Shown here: in pieces, positions 34,609-44,029 of the stretch
How positions within the stretch are numbered: the stretch's first letter is position 1
Layout of the letters: each line of letters starts with the position of its first letter
Assembly (NCBI RefSeq): GCF_001305515.1
Contig: NZ_LJYW01000001.1
Coordinates: 3,879,452 to 3,943,451, forward strand
DNA: 64,000 nt
Direction of reading: 5' to 3'
From: Prosthecodimorpha hirschii
Lineage (GTDB): Bacteria; Pseudomonadota; Alphaproteobacteria; Rhizobiales; Ancalomicrobiaceae
Made by a program: the position numbers and the translations under genes
The notes under the pieces: generated by a model
What the model saw: the letters and a program-made list of their open reading frames with translations, nothing else
The model's database searches: none
What the model was told of the DNA's origin: nothing

Positions 34609-35223
34609 TCAGGAGGCGGGCACGGAACGGATCGCGCGCGGATACATCCTGGCGACCACCACCGGATCGCGCCGGGTCGCCGGGGCCGCCGCCACGAACG
34701 GATATTCGTCCTCGACGATATAGGGGCCGCCGCCCTTCGAAGCCCTGGACGAGAACAGGACGGCGCGTTCGGCGCGGAAGCGTCCGCCGGGGAAGCCGCC
34801 GCGGACATCGAGCCAATGCGCGACGTCGCGCGCCTGCGCGCCTTTGACCCGGGCGATGGTGATGTGGGGATGGTACTTGCGGCCCTCGGGGTCCAGCCCG
34901 AGCCGCTGCATGATCCGCTCATGCTCGGCCTGAAGCTCCATCAGCGCCGGTGTCGGTTCGACCTTGGCGAAGACGGAATGCGGCTGCCGGCCGCCGAAAT
35001 AGTCGATGCCGCGGATCCGCACGTCGAAGGCCGGCCGGCGGACCCGGGCCAGGGCGTCGGCGATCTCGTCGGCGATGCGCTCATCGACATCGCCGATAAA
35101 GCGCAGGGTGACGTGATAGTTCTCCGGATCGATCCAGGTCGCCCCCGGAAGGCCGCCGCGCAACTCGGTCAGGGTGAGGGCGAGATCGGCGGGGATCTCG
35201 AGGCCTGTGAAAAGCCTTGGCAT
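34609..35223 (-). CDS. thpR: RNA 2',3'-cyclic phosphodiesterase
   Basis: A 2H phosphoesterase of 204 residues. The paired catalytic motifs are ENYHVTLRFIG near 39-49 and KYHPHITIARVKG near 127-139. Family members open 2',3'-cyclic phosphate ends of RNA and can join tRNA halves in vitro; they were once called LigT. The start MPRLFTGLEIP is typical. The C-terminus after PFVAAAPAT is extended by about 20 residues. It is transcribed leftwards alone. Confidence 0.9.
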   Translation of the reverse strand: MPRLFTGLEIPADLALTLTELRGGLPGATWIDPENYHVTLRFIGDVDERIADEIADALARVRRPAFDVRIRGIDYFGGRQPHSVFAKVEPTPALMELQAEHERIMQRLGLDPEGRKYHPHITIARVKGAQARDVAHWLDVRGGFPGGRFRAERAVLFSSRASKGGGPYIVEDEYPFVAAAPATRRDPVVVARMYPRAIRSVPAS

Positions 35224-35491
35224 GGTGCGCGCCTCCCGAATCTCTCTGGGACCCCACGTAGGCCGACGTTAGCCGACCCATTCGGCGGTGCAACACGGAA
35301 AGCAGCCGCGGCGGCGCGGCCGCTCTCTCGCCGCCGCGCGGCGGCAATGCGGCCGAGCCCCTTTGATCCGGCGCGAAAACAGGCTATTCACCCGCGCGAC
35401 GAAATGCATGATCCGTCATCGACGGGCGTCATGTCTTGCCGGCGACCGCGCGTTGCGCGAAGGCCGGCTGCCGAGGACGGGAGACGAGGCC

Positions 35492-36097
35492 ATGGACAAG
35501 TTCACGACGCTCACCGGTGTGGCCGCGCCGCTGCCGATCGTCAATGTCGACACGGACATGATCATCCCCAAGCAGTTCCTGAAGACGATCGAGCGGACCG
35601 GTCTCGGCAAGGGCCTGTTCTTCGAGATGCGCTTCGACGAAGCCGGTGTCGAAAAGCCCGAATTCGTGTTGAACCAGCAGGCCTACCGCAAGGCGCAGAT
35701 CCTCGTCGCCGGCAACAATTTCGGCTGCGGGTCGAGCCGCGAGCACGCGCCTTGGGCGTTGCTCGACTACGGCATCCGCTGCGTCATTTCGACCAGCTTC
35801 GCCGACATCTTCTACAACAACTGCTTCAAGAACGGCATCCTGCCGATCGTGGTCTCCCCGGAAGACCTGGAGAAGCTGCTCGACGATGCCGGCCGCGGGT
35901 CCAACGCCACGCTGACCATCGACCTGCCGGCGCAGGAAATCCGGGGTCCGGATGGCGGCACCGTGAAATTCGAGATCGACGCGTTCCGCAAGCATTGCCT
36001 GCTCAACGGCCTCGACGACATCGGCCTGACCCTCGAGAAGGCCGACAAGATCACCAGCTACGAGACGAAGCTCGCCGAGGTCCAGCCCTGGGCCTGA
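35492..36097 (+). CDS. leuD: 3-isopropylmalate dehydratase small subunit
   Basis: The swivel-domain subunit of isopropylmalate isomerase in leucine synthesis, 201 residues. Hallmarks are [20 protein letters not shown], the substrate-recognition loop [20 protein letters not shown] and [18 protein letters not shown]. LeuC, which carries the iron-sulphur cluster, is not in the window. A GAGG-containing site precedes the ATG; in-frame sequence to 35288 has no good start. The gene stands apart from leuC, as is usual in Hyphomicrobiales. Confidence 0.95.
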   Translation: MDKFTTLTGVAAPLPIVNVDTDMIIPKQFLKTIERTGLGKGLFFEMRFDEAGVEKPEFVLNQQAYRKAQILVAGNNFGCGSSREHAPWALLDYGIRCVISTSFADIFYNNCFKNGILPIVVSPEDLEKLLDDAGRGSNATLTIDLPAQEIRGPDGGTVKFEIDAFRKHCLLNGLDDIGLTLEKADKITSYETKLAEVQPWA

Positions 36098-36225
36098 GTT
36101 CCGGCGCCGGGCGTCGGGGGGAGGCACACGCCCCGACGCCGTCGCGTGCCGGTCGTGCTGCTGCCTGCTGATCGGGCCGGCTGACGCCGGCCGTGGCCCC
36201 TTTCTGTTCCAAGGGCTCTTCTGCG

Positions 36226-36852
36226 ATGTCACCGGAAACCTGGGCCCTGTTCGTGCCCGCGGCCTTCGCGCTCAACATGTATCCGGGTCCGAACAACGTG
36301 TTGGCGATGACCAACGGCGCCCGCTACGGCTTCGGCACGGCGCTGCTGGCCTCGGCGGGGCGCTTCCCGCCCTTCGCCGGCTTCGTCCTGGGGGCGGCGG
36401 TCGGATTGGGGGCGGCCCTGGCCGCCTCGGCTGAATTCTTCACCGCCATCAAGATCGCGGGGGCGATCTATCTGGTCTGGCTGGGCTTGAAGATGGTGCT
36501 CGGCGGCGCCTCCGATCTCACCGAGGCCGAGGGCTCCTCGCGCCTTGCCGCTCTGGCGCGGCGGGAGTTTCTGACCGCGATCACCAATCCGAAGGCGATG
36601 CTGGTCTTCACCGCCTTCTTCGCCCCCTTCGTTGATCCGACGCAGCCTGCCTTCGGGCAGATCCTGCAGCTCGGTGCCGCCGCATTGGCGCTCGAAGCGG
36701 TCGCGGTCGCGCTTTATGCCTTCGCCGGCAGCCGGCTGGAGCGCTTCGTCCGCGATGCGCGCCGCCTGGCGCTGGTCAACCGGATCTCCGGCACGGCGCT
36801 GATCGTCGCCGGCGCCCTGCTCCTGTTCGCGCGCCGTCCCGCGCAGGCCTGA
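36226..36852 (+). CDS. LysE-family amino-acid exporter
   Basis: An inner-membrane protein of 208 residues with about six membrane segments. It begins with MSPETWALFVPAAFALNMYPGPNN, the family's N-terminal segment with PGPN, and has IKIAGAIYLVWLGLKM and AITNPKAMLVFTAFFAPFVD, both typical of LysE/RhtB translocators. They export amino acids or related small molecules; the cargo cannot be told. A RidA-family gene follows after 23 bases and may be co-transcribed. Confidence 0.9.
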   Translation: MSPETWALFVPAAFALNMYPGPNNVLAMTNGARYGFGTALLASAGRFPPFAGFVLGAAVGLGAALAASAEFFTAIKIAGAIYLVWLGLKMVLGGASDLTEAEGSSRLAALARREFLTAITNPKAMLVFTAFFAPFVDPTQPAFGQILQLGAAALALEAVAVALYAFAGSRLERFVRDARRLALVNRISGTALIVAGALLLFARRPAQA

Positions 36853-36875
36853 ACCAATCTCACTGCGGAGTTCCC

Positions 36876-37259
36876 ATGACCAGAAAGCTCGTCTCCACCG
36901 GTTCGCCCTTTGAGAAGGTTGCCGGCTATTCCCGTGCGGTCGCCGACGGCGACTGGTGCTGGGTGTCCGGCACCACCGGCTACGACTATGCGGCCATGCA
37001 GATGCCGGACAGCGTCGAGGACCAGACCCGCAACGCCATGGAGACGATCCGCAAGGCGCTCGCGGAGGCCGGCTTCGACCTCGCCGATGTGGTCCGCGCG
37101 ACCTACTACGTCACCGAGGCCGGCATGATGGACACCGTCTTCCCGGTCGTCGGCAGCTACTTCGCCGATATCCGCCCGGCCGCGACCATGATCGTCTGCG
37201 GGCTGGTCAAGCCGGAGATGAAGGTCGAGATCGAGGTCACCGCGAAGAAGCGCGGCTGA
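36876..37259 (+). CDS. RidA-family protein
   Basis: A protein of 127 residues of the YjgF/YER057c/UK114 (RidA) family, which as trimers deaminate reactive enamines/imines from PLP enzymes. Motifs: WVSGTTGYDYAAMQMPDSV, DQTRNAMETIRKALAEAGFD and VVGSYFADIRPAATMIVCGL. The arginine in RPAAT is the one needed for activity in RidA; the rest of the N-terminus is closer to the Rid4-7 subgroups, so true RidA activity is not certain. It lies directly after a LysE exporter gene. Confidence 0.88.
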   Translation: MTRKLVSTGSPFEKVAGYSRAVADGDWCWVSGTTGYDYAAMQMPDSVEDQTRNAMETIRKALAEAGFDLADVVRATYYVTEAGMMDTVFPVVGSYFADIRPAATMIVCGLVKPEMKVEIEVTAKKRG

Positions 37260-37395
37260 TCGGGCCGCGGCCCGGCGGCGGCTGCGAAGAGGCTCCGAAG
37301 ACCCCCGACGGGCGCCGACGGATGCGATGTTGCGCATTTGAACGGCGATCCGTTCGGGCGGTTGCGGCGTGGCCTGCGGGCACTATAGTGACCGC

Positions 37396-38742
37396 ATGCC
37401 CTTGGATACGGACGCGATCTTGGCCTCTGCACGCCCCGATACCGCCGGCCCGCTGCCGGCGGGCAGTGCCGAGCGCCTGTTCCGGCGGATCGACGCGCTG
37501 CGCGACGATCTGGTCGATCTGACCCGCGATCTGATCCGCTTCCCGACCGTCAATCCGCCCGGCGAGGGCTATCGCGAGTGTGCCGAATATCTCGGCCGCC
37601 GGCTCGCGGCCTCCGGCTTTGCGGTCGACTATCCCCGTGCGCTCGGGGCGCCGGGCGATAGCGACCGCTATCCGCGCGTCAATGTCGTCGCCCGGCGCGA
37701 CGGCGGCCGGCCGGGCCGCACGGTGCATTTCAACGGCCATATCGACGTGGTCGAGGCCGGGCACGGCTGGACGGTCGATCCCTTCGCGGGCGTGGTCCGC
37801 GACGGCCGGGTCTATGGCCGCGGCGCCTGCGACATGAAGGGCGGCATCGCGGCGAGCGTCATCGCTGCGGAGGCGATCCTGGCCGAATCCCCGGACTTCG
37901 CCGGCGCGATCGAGGTCTCCGGCACCTGCGACGAGGAATCCGGTGGCTTCGGCGGCGTCGGCTGGCTGGCCCGCAACGGCTGGTTCGACCGCAGCAAGGT
38001 CGACCACGTCATCATCCCGGAACCGCTCGATGTCGACCGGGTCTGTCTCGGCCATCGCGGCGTCTGGTGGGCCGAGATCGAGATGAAGGGCCGCATCGGC
38101 CACGGCTCGATGCCGTTCCTCGGCATCAATGCGATCCGCGGCATGGCGGCGTTCCTGAGCCTGGTCGAAGGCGAGCTCCTGCCCGATCTCGCCCGCCGGC
38201 AGACCCGCATGCCGTGCGAACCGCCCGGCGCCCGCAGCGCCACGCTCAACTACAATTCGATCCATGGCGGCCTGGCCGAGCCGCGCGACGAGACGTTGCC
38301 GGCGCCGGTCGTCGCCGATTCCTGCCGGCTGGTGATCGACCGCCGCTATCTGGTCGAGGAGGATTTCGCGGCCGTGAAGGGCGAGATCCTGGCGCTCCTG
38401 GACCGGGTCAAGGCCGGCACGCCGGGCCTCGACTACCGGCTCGACGAGATCATGACCTTCCAGCCGACCATGACCGAGCCGGATGCGCCGGTCGTGAAGG
38501 CGCTCGACCACTATATCCATCGCGTGCTCGGCAAGCCGTCGCGCCATATCGCCTCGCCGGGCACCTACGACCAGAAGCACATCACGCGGCACGGATCGGT
38601 GATCGATTGCGTCGCCTACGGGCCCGGTATTCTGGATCTTGCCCACCAGCCGGACGAGTATGTGGTGATCGACGACATGATCGCCTCGGCCAAGATCATG
38701 GCGGCCGCAGCGCTGACGCTGGCCGGAGGCGCATCGTCCTGA
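37396..38742 (+). CDS. M20-family amidohydrolase/deacylase (ArgE/DapE-like)
   Basis: A zinc hydrolase of 448 residues of the acetylornithine deacetylase / succinyl-diaminopimelate desuccinylase group. Zinc-site stretches are VHFNGHIDVVEAG, GRGACDMKGGIAAS and SGTCDEESGGFGG, followed by IIPEPLDVD. The dimerisation lid with GRIGHGSMPFLGINAI is present. It is the first gene of a set with a dipeptide-type ABC importer, so it probably cleaves an imported acylated amino acid or peptide. ATG 37396 is followed by MPLDTDAIL; the frame opens a little earlier. Confidence 0.85.
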   Translation: MPLDTDAILASARPDTAGPLPAGSAERLFRRIDALRDDLVDLTRDLIRFPTVNPPGEGYRECAEYLGRRLAASGFAVDYPRALGAPGDSDRYPRVNVVARRDGGRPGRTVHFNGHIDVVEAGHGWTVDPFAGVVRDGRVYGRGACDMKGGIAASVIAAEAILAESPDFAGAIEVSGTCDEESGGFGGVGWLARNGWFDRSKVDHVIIPEPLDVDRVCLGHRGVWWAEIEMKGRIGHGSMPFLGINAIRGMAAFLSLVEGELLPDLARRQTRMPCEPPGARSATLNYNSIHGGLAEPRDETLPAPVVADSCRLVIDRRYLVEEDFAAVKGEILALLDRVKAGTPGLDYRLDEIMTFQPTMTEPDAPVVKALDHYIHRVLGKPSRHIASPGTYDQKHITRHGSVIDCVAYGPGILDLAHQPDEYVVIDDMIASAKIMAAAALTLAGGASS

Positions 38743-38796
38743 CCCGTCGGCCTCGGCCGGCGGCGCGTTTCGAGAAAATTCCAGGGGGGACCCACC

Positions 38797-40278
38797 ATGC
38801 CGTACCGACGTTCCGTTCTGCTCGCCGCGCTGGTCGCGGGCGGGATCGCCTCGCCGGCCCTGGCTCAGGACAAGAGCCAGGTCGTGCTGTGCCAGACCCT
38901 CGAGCCGACCGTGCTCGACCCGACCGCGGGTGCCGCCCAGGCGATCCGCGAGGTCACCTACGGCAACATCTTCGAAGGCCTCGTCGCCATCGACCGCGCC
39001 GGCAAGATCGTGCCGAAGCTGGCCGAAAGCTGGCAGATTTCGGCCGACAATCTCGTCTACACCTTCAAGCTGAAGTCGGGCGTCACCTTCCATGACGGCA
39101 CGCCGTTCACGTCGGCGGACGTGAAATACAGCCTGGAGCGGGCCGTCGCGCCGGATTCCAAGAATGCCCAGAAGTGGATCTTCACGCCGATCGCCTCGAT
39201 CGAGACGCCCGATGCGGCGACCGTGAAGGTCACCCTGAAGCAGGTCGCGGCCAATTTCCTCTACGGGCTCGCCTGGGGCGATGCGATCATCGTGTCCGAG
39301 AAGACGGCGGCCGCCAACGCCACCACTCCGGTCGGCACCGGCCCCTACAAGCTCGACAAATGGACCCGCGGCGACCGGCTGAGCCTGGTTGCGGTCGACG
39401 GCTGGTGGGGTGGCAAGCCGGCGATTGCCCGCGCCACCTTCCGCTTCATCAACGATCCCCAGGCCCAGCTGGCGGCGATCCAGTCCGGCGACTGCGACGC
39501 GCTGACCAATTTCGGTGCGGCGGAGGCCCTGCCGACGCTGAAGGCCGACAAGCGGCTGACGGTCACCATCGGCAAGACCGAGGGCGAGACCATCATCGCC
39601 ATGAACAACGGCAAGAAGCCGCTCGACGATCTGCGCGTGCGACGCGCCATCGCCCATGCGGTCGATCGCAACCAGGTCAATCTCGGCGCCATCAACGGCA
39701 CCGGTACGCCGATCGGCAGCCATTTCTCGCCGGCCCAGCCGGGCTATGTCGATCTGACCGGCCGCTACCCCTACGATCCGGCCAAGGCCAAGGCGCTGCT
39801 GGCGGAGGCCGGCTACGCATCCGGCTTCGAACTGACCCTGAAAGTGCCGCCGCCCGCCTATGCCCGGCGCTCCTCCGAGATCGTCGCCGCCATGCTGGGT
39901 GAGGTCGGCATCCGGGTCTCGATCGAGAATGTCGAGTTCCCGCAATGGCTCGACCGGGTGTTCAAGAACAAGGACTACGATCTCACCATCATCTCGCATA
40001 CCGAGCCGCTCGACATCAACATCTATGCCCGGCCGGACTACTACTTCAACTACAAGTCCCAGGCCTTCGTCGACCTGATGAAGAAGGTCGATGCGGCGGT
40101 CGACGACAAGAGCCGGCTGGCGCTCTACGGCGATGCGCAGAAGATGCTGGCCGAGGACTCGGTCAACGTGTTCCTGTTCGTGCTGCCCAAGGTGACCGTG
40201 TCCAAGGCCAGCCTCACCGGCATGTGGGCCGACTGGCCGCTGCCGGCGACGCCGCTGACCGATCTCGCCTGGCAGTGA
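38797..40278 (+). CDS. Peptide-type ABC importer, substrate-binding protein
   Basis: A periplasmic binding protein of 493 residues (family 5, DppA/OppA type). The signal peptide is YRRSVLLAALVAGGIASPALAQ. The mature part has LEPTVLDPTAGAAQAIREV, LAESWQISADNLVYTFKLKS and VTFHDGTPFTSADVKYSLER, typical of this class, and AKALLAEAGYASGFELTLKV further on. It feeds the permeases and ATPases encoded directly after it. The ligand may be a peptide, glutathione-like compound or opine; none can be read from the sequence. Confidence 0.92.
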   Translation: MPYRRSVLLAALVAGGIASPALAQDKSQVVLCQTLEPTVLDPTAGAAQAIREVTYGNIFEGLVAIDRAGKIVPKLAESWQISADNLVYTFKLKSGVTFHDGTPFTSADVKYSLERAVAPDSKNAQKWIFTPIASIETPDAATVKVTLKQVAANFLYGLAWGDAIIVSEKTAAANATTPVGTGPYKLDKWTRGDRLSLVAVDGWWGGKPAIARATFRFINDPQAQLAAIQSGDCDALTNFGAAEALPTLKADKRLTVTIGKTEGETIIAMNNGKKPLDDLRVRRAIAHAVDRNQVNLGAINGTGTPIGSHFSPAQPGYVDLTGRYPYDPAKAKALLAEAGYASGFELTLKVPPPAYARRSSEIVAAMLGEVGIRVSIENVEFPQWLDRVFKNKDYDLTIISHTEPLDINIYARPDYYFNYKSQAFVDLMKKVDAAVDDKSRLALYGDAQKMLAEDSVNVFLFVLPKVTVSKASLTGMWADWPLPATPLTDLAWQ

Positions 40279-40309
40279 TCGCCGCAGTCGCGCCGGGGAC
40301 GGGGGATCG

Positions 40310-41257
40310 ATGCTGAGCTTCCTCGCCCGGCGCCTTGCGGGTCTGGCGGTCACGCTGCTGGCGACCGCCCTGGTGGTCTTCGTCGTTCTGGAAATCCTGC
40401 CCGGGGACCCGGCCGCGGTGATCCTCGGCGTCAGCGCGACGCCGGAGACCGTCGCGGCCCTGCGCACCGAGTTCGGCCTCGACCTGCCGGCGCCGGAGCG
40501 CTTCCTGCGCTGGGTCGGTGGTCTCCTGACCGGCGATCTCGGCACCAGCTACGGCTACCGGGTGCCGGTCGCGCAGCTGATCGGCGAGCGTCTGCAGGTG
40601 ACGCTGCCGCTCGCCTTCGCGGCGATCCTGCTCGCCACCCTGGTTGGCGTGCCGCTCGGCATGCTGGCGGCCTCGCGGCCACGTTCGTTGCGCGATGCCG
40701 GCGTGATGGTCTTCGCCCAGGCCGGGCTGGCGCTGCCGGATTTCTGGGTCGGCATCCTGCTCGTGCTGGCCTTCGCGATCGGCCTGCACTGGCTGCCGTC
40801 GGGCGGCTTTCCCGGCTGGGACGCCGGCCTCGGCCCGGCGCTCGCCTCGCTCATCCTGCCGGTGATCGCCCTCGCCCTGCCGCAGGCGGCGATCCTGGCG
40901 CGGGTGACGCGCTCGGCGACGCTGGAGGCGCTGCAGGAGGACTGGGTCCGCACCGCCCGCGCCAAGGGGCTCGGCGCGGCCGCGACGCTCTACCGGCACG
41001 TCCTGCGCAACGCCCTGGTTCCGGTCGTCACCATGCTGGGCGTGCGCTTCTCCTTCATGATCGCCGGCGCGATCATCATCGAGGATGTCTTCTCGCTGCC
41101 CGGGCTCGGCCGGCTGATGTTCCAGGCGATCGGCCAGCACGACATCATCGTGGTCAAGGATCTGGTCGTCGTCTTCGCCGCCCTGGTGGTCGTCATCAAT
41201 TTCCTGGTCGACATCGCCTATGGCATCGTCGACCCGCGGCTGCGGCGGAGGGCCTGA
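40310..41257 (+). CDS. Peptide-type ABC importer, permease 1 (DppB-like)
   Basis: An integral membrane protein of 315 residues with about six segments. MLSFLARRLAGLAVTLLATALVV is the usual start; DPAAVILGVSATPETVAALR and GDLGTSYGYRVPVAQLIGERL follow. The cytoplasmic EAA loop is DWVRTARAKGLGAAATLYRHVLRNAL. It pairs with the next gene's product. Its stop overlaps the next ATG by one base. Confidence 0.92.
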   Translation: MLSFLARRLAGLAVTLLATALVVFVVLEILPGDPAAVILGVSATPETVAALRTEFGLDLPAPERFLRWVGGLLTGDLGTSYGYRVPVAQLIGERLQVTLPLAFAAILLATLVGVPLGMLAASRPRSLRDAGVMVFAQAGLALPDFWVGILLVLAFAIGLHWLPSGGFPGWDAGLGPALASLILPVIALALPQAAILARVTRSATLEALQEDWVRTARAKGLGAAATLYRHVLRNALVPVVTMLGVRFSFMIAGAIIIEDVFSLPGLGRLMFQAIGQHDIIVVKDLVVVFAALVVVINFLVDIAYGIVDPRLRRRA

Positions 41258-42090
41258 TGGGCTTCGCCTGGTACCGCCATCCCGGCCTCGTGGTGGGCGG
41301 CGCGATCGCCCTCGCGCTGATGGCGATCGCCGCGCTCGGCTTCGTCTGGACACCGTTCGATCCGACCCGTCTTGCCCTCCCCGACCGGCTGCAGGGACCG
41401 TCGGCGCTGCACTGGCTCGGCACCGACCATCTCGGCCGCGACACCGTCGCCAGGCTGATGGTCGGCGCCGGCAATTCGCTCAAGGTCGGGCTCCTGTCGG
41501 TCGCACTCGGGCTCGTCGCCGGCACCGCGCTCGGCACCTGGGCGGCCAGCCGCAACGGCTCGCTGCTGGACGAAGCCGTGATGCGGACCAACGATTTCGT
41601 GCTCGCCTTTCCGGCCGTGCTGACCGCCGTGATGATGGTCCACCTGATCGGTCCCGGCGCGGCGAACGCGATCCTGGCCATCGCGGTCTTCAACGTGCCG
41701 GTCTTCGCGCGCCTCGCCCGCAGCGCCGCCTTGCAGGTCCGCTCGCGCGACTTCGTGCTCGCCGCCCGGGCCGCGGGCCTGACCGAGACCCGGATCGCCA
41801 TCGCCCATATTCTGCCCAACATGGCCGGGCTCCTGGTCGTGCAGGCGACCATCCAGTTCGCCATCGCGATCCTGGCCGAGGCCGGGCTCAGCTATCTCGG
41901 CCTCGGCACCCAGCCGCCGGCGCCGAGCTGGGGGCGGATGCTCTACGAGGCGCGCACCTACATGCAGACCCAGCCCTGGCTGGCGATCTTTCCGGGCGCC
42001 GCCATCGCCCTGACGGTGCTCGGCTTCAACCTGCTCGGCGACGGCCTGCGCGACCTGGTCGATCCCAGGGCCCGGAGGGCGCGGACATGA
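41257..42090 (+). CDS. Peptide-type ABC importer, permease 2 (DppC-like)
   Basis: The second permease, 277 residues, six membrane segments. Motifs: LGTDHLGRDTVARLMVGAGN, the EAA loop RSRDFVLAARAAGLTETRIA with HILPNM, and the C-terminal EAGLSYLGLGTQPPAPSWG and LGDGLRDLVDPR. The gene starts at the stop of permease 1 and overlaps the next ATPase gene by four bases (ATGA), so expression is tightly coupled. Confidence 0.92.
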   Translation: MGFAWYRHPGLVVGGAIALALMAIAALGFVWTPFDPTRLALPDRLQGPSALHWLGTDHLGRDTVARLMVGAGNSLKVGLLSVALGLVAGTALGTWAASRNGSLLDEAVMRTNDFVLAFPAVLTAVMMVHLIGPGAANAILAIAVFNVPVFARLARSAALQVRSRDFVLAARAAGLTETRIAIAHILPNMAGLLVVQATIQFAIAILAEAGLSYLGLGTQPPAPSWGRMLYEARTYMQTQPWLAIFPGAAIALTVLGFNLLGDGLRDLVDPRARRART

Positions 42091-43058
42091 GCGCCCCCCT
42101 GCTCGACGTGCGCAACCTCTCGGTGACGCTGCCGTTCCCGTCCGGGCCGGCGCGGGTCGTGCGCGATCTCTCCTTCTCGCTGCAGGCCGGCGAGCGGCTC
42201 GGCATCGTCGGCGAATCGGGCTCCGGCAAGTCGATGACCGCGCTCGCCCTGATCGGGCTCCTGCCGGCCATCGCGCGCACGCATGGCGAGATCCGGTTCG
42301 AGGGGCGCGATCTGGTCGCGCTGCCGGAGCCGGAGCGGGCGGGCTTGCGCGGCGCGCGCATCGCGATGGTGTTCCAGGAGCCGATGACCTCGCTCAACCC
42401 TGTGCACCGGATCGGCGACCAGGTCGCCGAGCCGCTCTTGATCCACGGCCGTGCCGACCGTGCCACGGCCCGCGCCGAGGCGCTGCGCCTGCTCGATCGG
42501 GTCGGCATCCCGCGCGCCCGGGAGCGGCTCGACGCCTATCCGCACGAATTGTCCGGCGGCCAGCGGCAGCGCGTCATGATCGCCATGGCGCTCGCCTGCC
42601 GGCCGGCGCTGCTGGTCGCCGACGAGCCGACCTCGGCGCTCGACGTGACCGTGCAGGCCGGGCTGATCGCGCTCCTGAAGGAGCTTTCGGTCGAACTCGG
42701 CATGGCGCTGGTGATCATCTCGCACGATCTCGCCGTGATCGGTGCGATCGCGGAACGCTCGCTGGTCATGTATGGCGGCGCCGCCATGGAGGAGGGCGCC
42801 AGCCGGGCGATGTTCCGCGCCGCGATCCATCCCTATACGCGCGGGCTGGTCGGCGCCTCGCCGGGTCGCCATGCGGTGCGCGGCGCGCGGCTCGCCGCGA
42901 TTCCCGGCACGGTGCCGTCGCCGGATCGGTTGCCCCCCGGCTGCCCGTTCCACGGCCGCTGTGCGCGCGGGACGGATCTTTGCCGGGACATGCCGCCGCC
43001 CTTCGTCGGCGGTCCGGCCAGCCGTGCCGCCTGCCATCACCCGGAGCGGGCGCCATGA
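42087..43058 (+). CDS. Peptide-type ABC importer, ATPase 1 (DppD-like)
   Basis: A cytoplasmic ATPase of 323 residues. Walker A is GESGSGKSMTALA, the signature LSGGQRQRVMIAMALAC, Walker [18 protein letters not shown], and the switch histidine in IISHDLAVIG. The C-terminal oligopeptide extension with PPGCPFHGRCARGTDLC carries the cysteine pattern that in some Dpp/Opp ATPases binds an iron-sulphur cluster. ATG overlaps the previous stop; its stop overlaps the next start. Confidence 0.92.
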   Translation: MSAPLLDVRNLSVTLPFPSGPARVVRDLSFSLQAGERLGIVGESGSGKSMTALALIGLLPAIARTHGEIRFEGRDLVALPEPERAGLRGARIAMVFQEPMTSLNPVHRIGDQVAEPLLIHGRADRATARAEALRLLDRVGIPRARERLDAYPHELSGGQRQRVMIAMALACRPALLVADEPTSALDVTVQAGLIALLKELSVELGMALVIISHDLAVIGAIAERSLVMYGGAAMEEGASRAMFRAAIHPYTRGLVGASPGRHAVRGARLAAIPGTVPSPDRLPPGCPFHGRCARGTDLCRDMPPPFVGGPASRAACHHPERAP

Positions 43059-44029
43059 CCGGACCGTTGCTCGTCGCCGAGGCGCTGGTGCGCCGCTATC
43101 CCGTCGGCCGCGGCGGGCTGTTCACGCCGGCCGCACGGGTCGCGGCGGTGGACGGCGTCGATTTCACGGTCGAGCCCGGCGTCAGCCTCGGCATCGTCGG
43201 CGAATCAGGCTCGGGCAAGTCGACGCTCGCCCGCCTCGCCATGGCGCTGGAGCGACCCGACGCGGGCCGCATCCTGTTCCGCGGCGAGGATTTGAACGCG
43301 CTCTCCGCCTCGGATCTGCGCCGGCGGCGGCGGCACTTCCAGATGGTGTTCCAGGACCCCTACGGCTCGCTCGACCCGCGCCTGACCGTGGAGCGGATCG
43401 TCGCCGAACCGCTCACCGTCGCCGAGCCCGGGTTCGACCGGCGCGCGCGGCGGGAGCGGGTGCTGGCCATCCTGGAGGCGGTCGGCCTGCCGACGGCGGC
43501 GCTCCACCGGTATCCGCACGAATTCTCCGGCGGCCAGCGCCAGCGCGTCGCCATCGCCCGGGCGCTGATCACCGAGCCGGCCCTGGTGGTCGCCGACGAG
43601 CCGGTCTCCGCGCTCGATGTCTCGGTCCAGGCGCAGGTTCTCAACCTGCTGATGGACCTGAAGGAGCGGCGCGGGCTGACCTATCTGTTCATCAGCCACG
43701 ACCTGGCGGTGGTCGAGCATGTCGCCGACCGCGTCATGGTCATGCTGCGCGGGCGGGTGGTGGAAAGCGGGCCGGCGGCGGTGCTGTTCGCCCGGCCGGT
43801 CCATCCCTATACCCGCGCGCTGGTCGACGCCCTGCCGGATTTCGATGCCGATCCAGCCGATCATGCCGCAGGCGCATTCCGGCTTGGCGAGCCCGGCGCG
43901 GCCGAGGCCGGCGCCTGTCCGCTCGCCGATCGCTGCCCGCGCGCAAAGGCCCGGTGCCGCGCCGAGATGCCGATGTTACGGGCTCTTGCCGATGACCGTC
44001 ATGTGGCCTGCTTCGAACCGCTCGGCTGA
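43055..44029 (+). CDS. Peptide-type ABC importer, ATPase 2 (DppF-like)
   Basis: The partner ATPase, 324 residues. Walker A GESGSGKSTLARLA, signature FSGGQRQRVAIARAL, Walker B LVVADEPVSALDVSVQ, switch histidine in FISHDLAVVEH; MVFQDPYGSLDPRLTV is the typical Q-loop. The C-terminus again has a cysteine motif (ACPLADRCPRAKARC). The last 54 bases overlap the 3' end of a convergent GH3 gene on the other strand. End of the M20/ABC operon. Confidence 0.92.
   Translation: MTGPLLVAEALVRRYPVGRGGLFTPAARVAAVDGVDFTVEPGVSLGIVGESGSGKSTLARLAMALERPDAGRILFRGEDLNALSASDLRRRRRHFQMVFQDPYGSLDPRLTVERIVAEPLTVAEPGFDRRARRERVLAILEAVGLPTAALHRYPHEFSGGQRQRVAIARALITEPALVVADEPVSALDVSVQAQVLNLLMDLKERRGLTYLFISHDLAVVEHVADRVMVMLRGRVVESGPAAVLFARPVHPYTRALVDALPDFDADPADHAAGAFRLGEPGAAEAGACPLADRCPRAKARCRAEMPMLRALADDRHVACFEPLG

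Noticed and set aside
37237..40545. A 1102-codon open frame on the minus strand
   Set aside because: It runs opposite the M20 and substrate-binding-protein genes, which have clear motifs and a signal peptide. The antisense translation has no recognisable domain.
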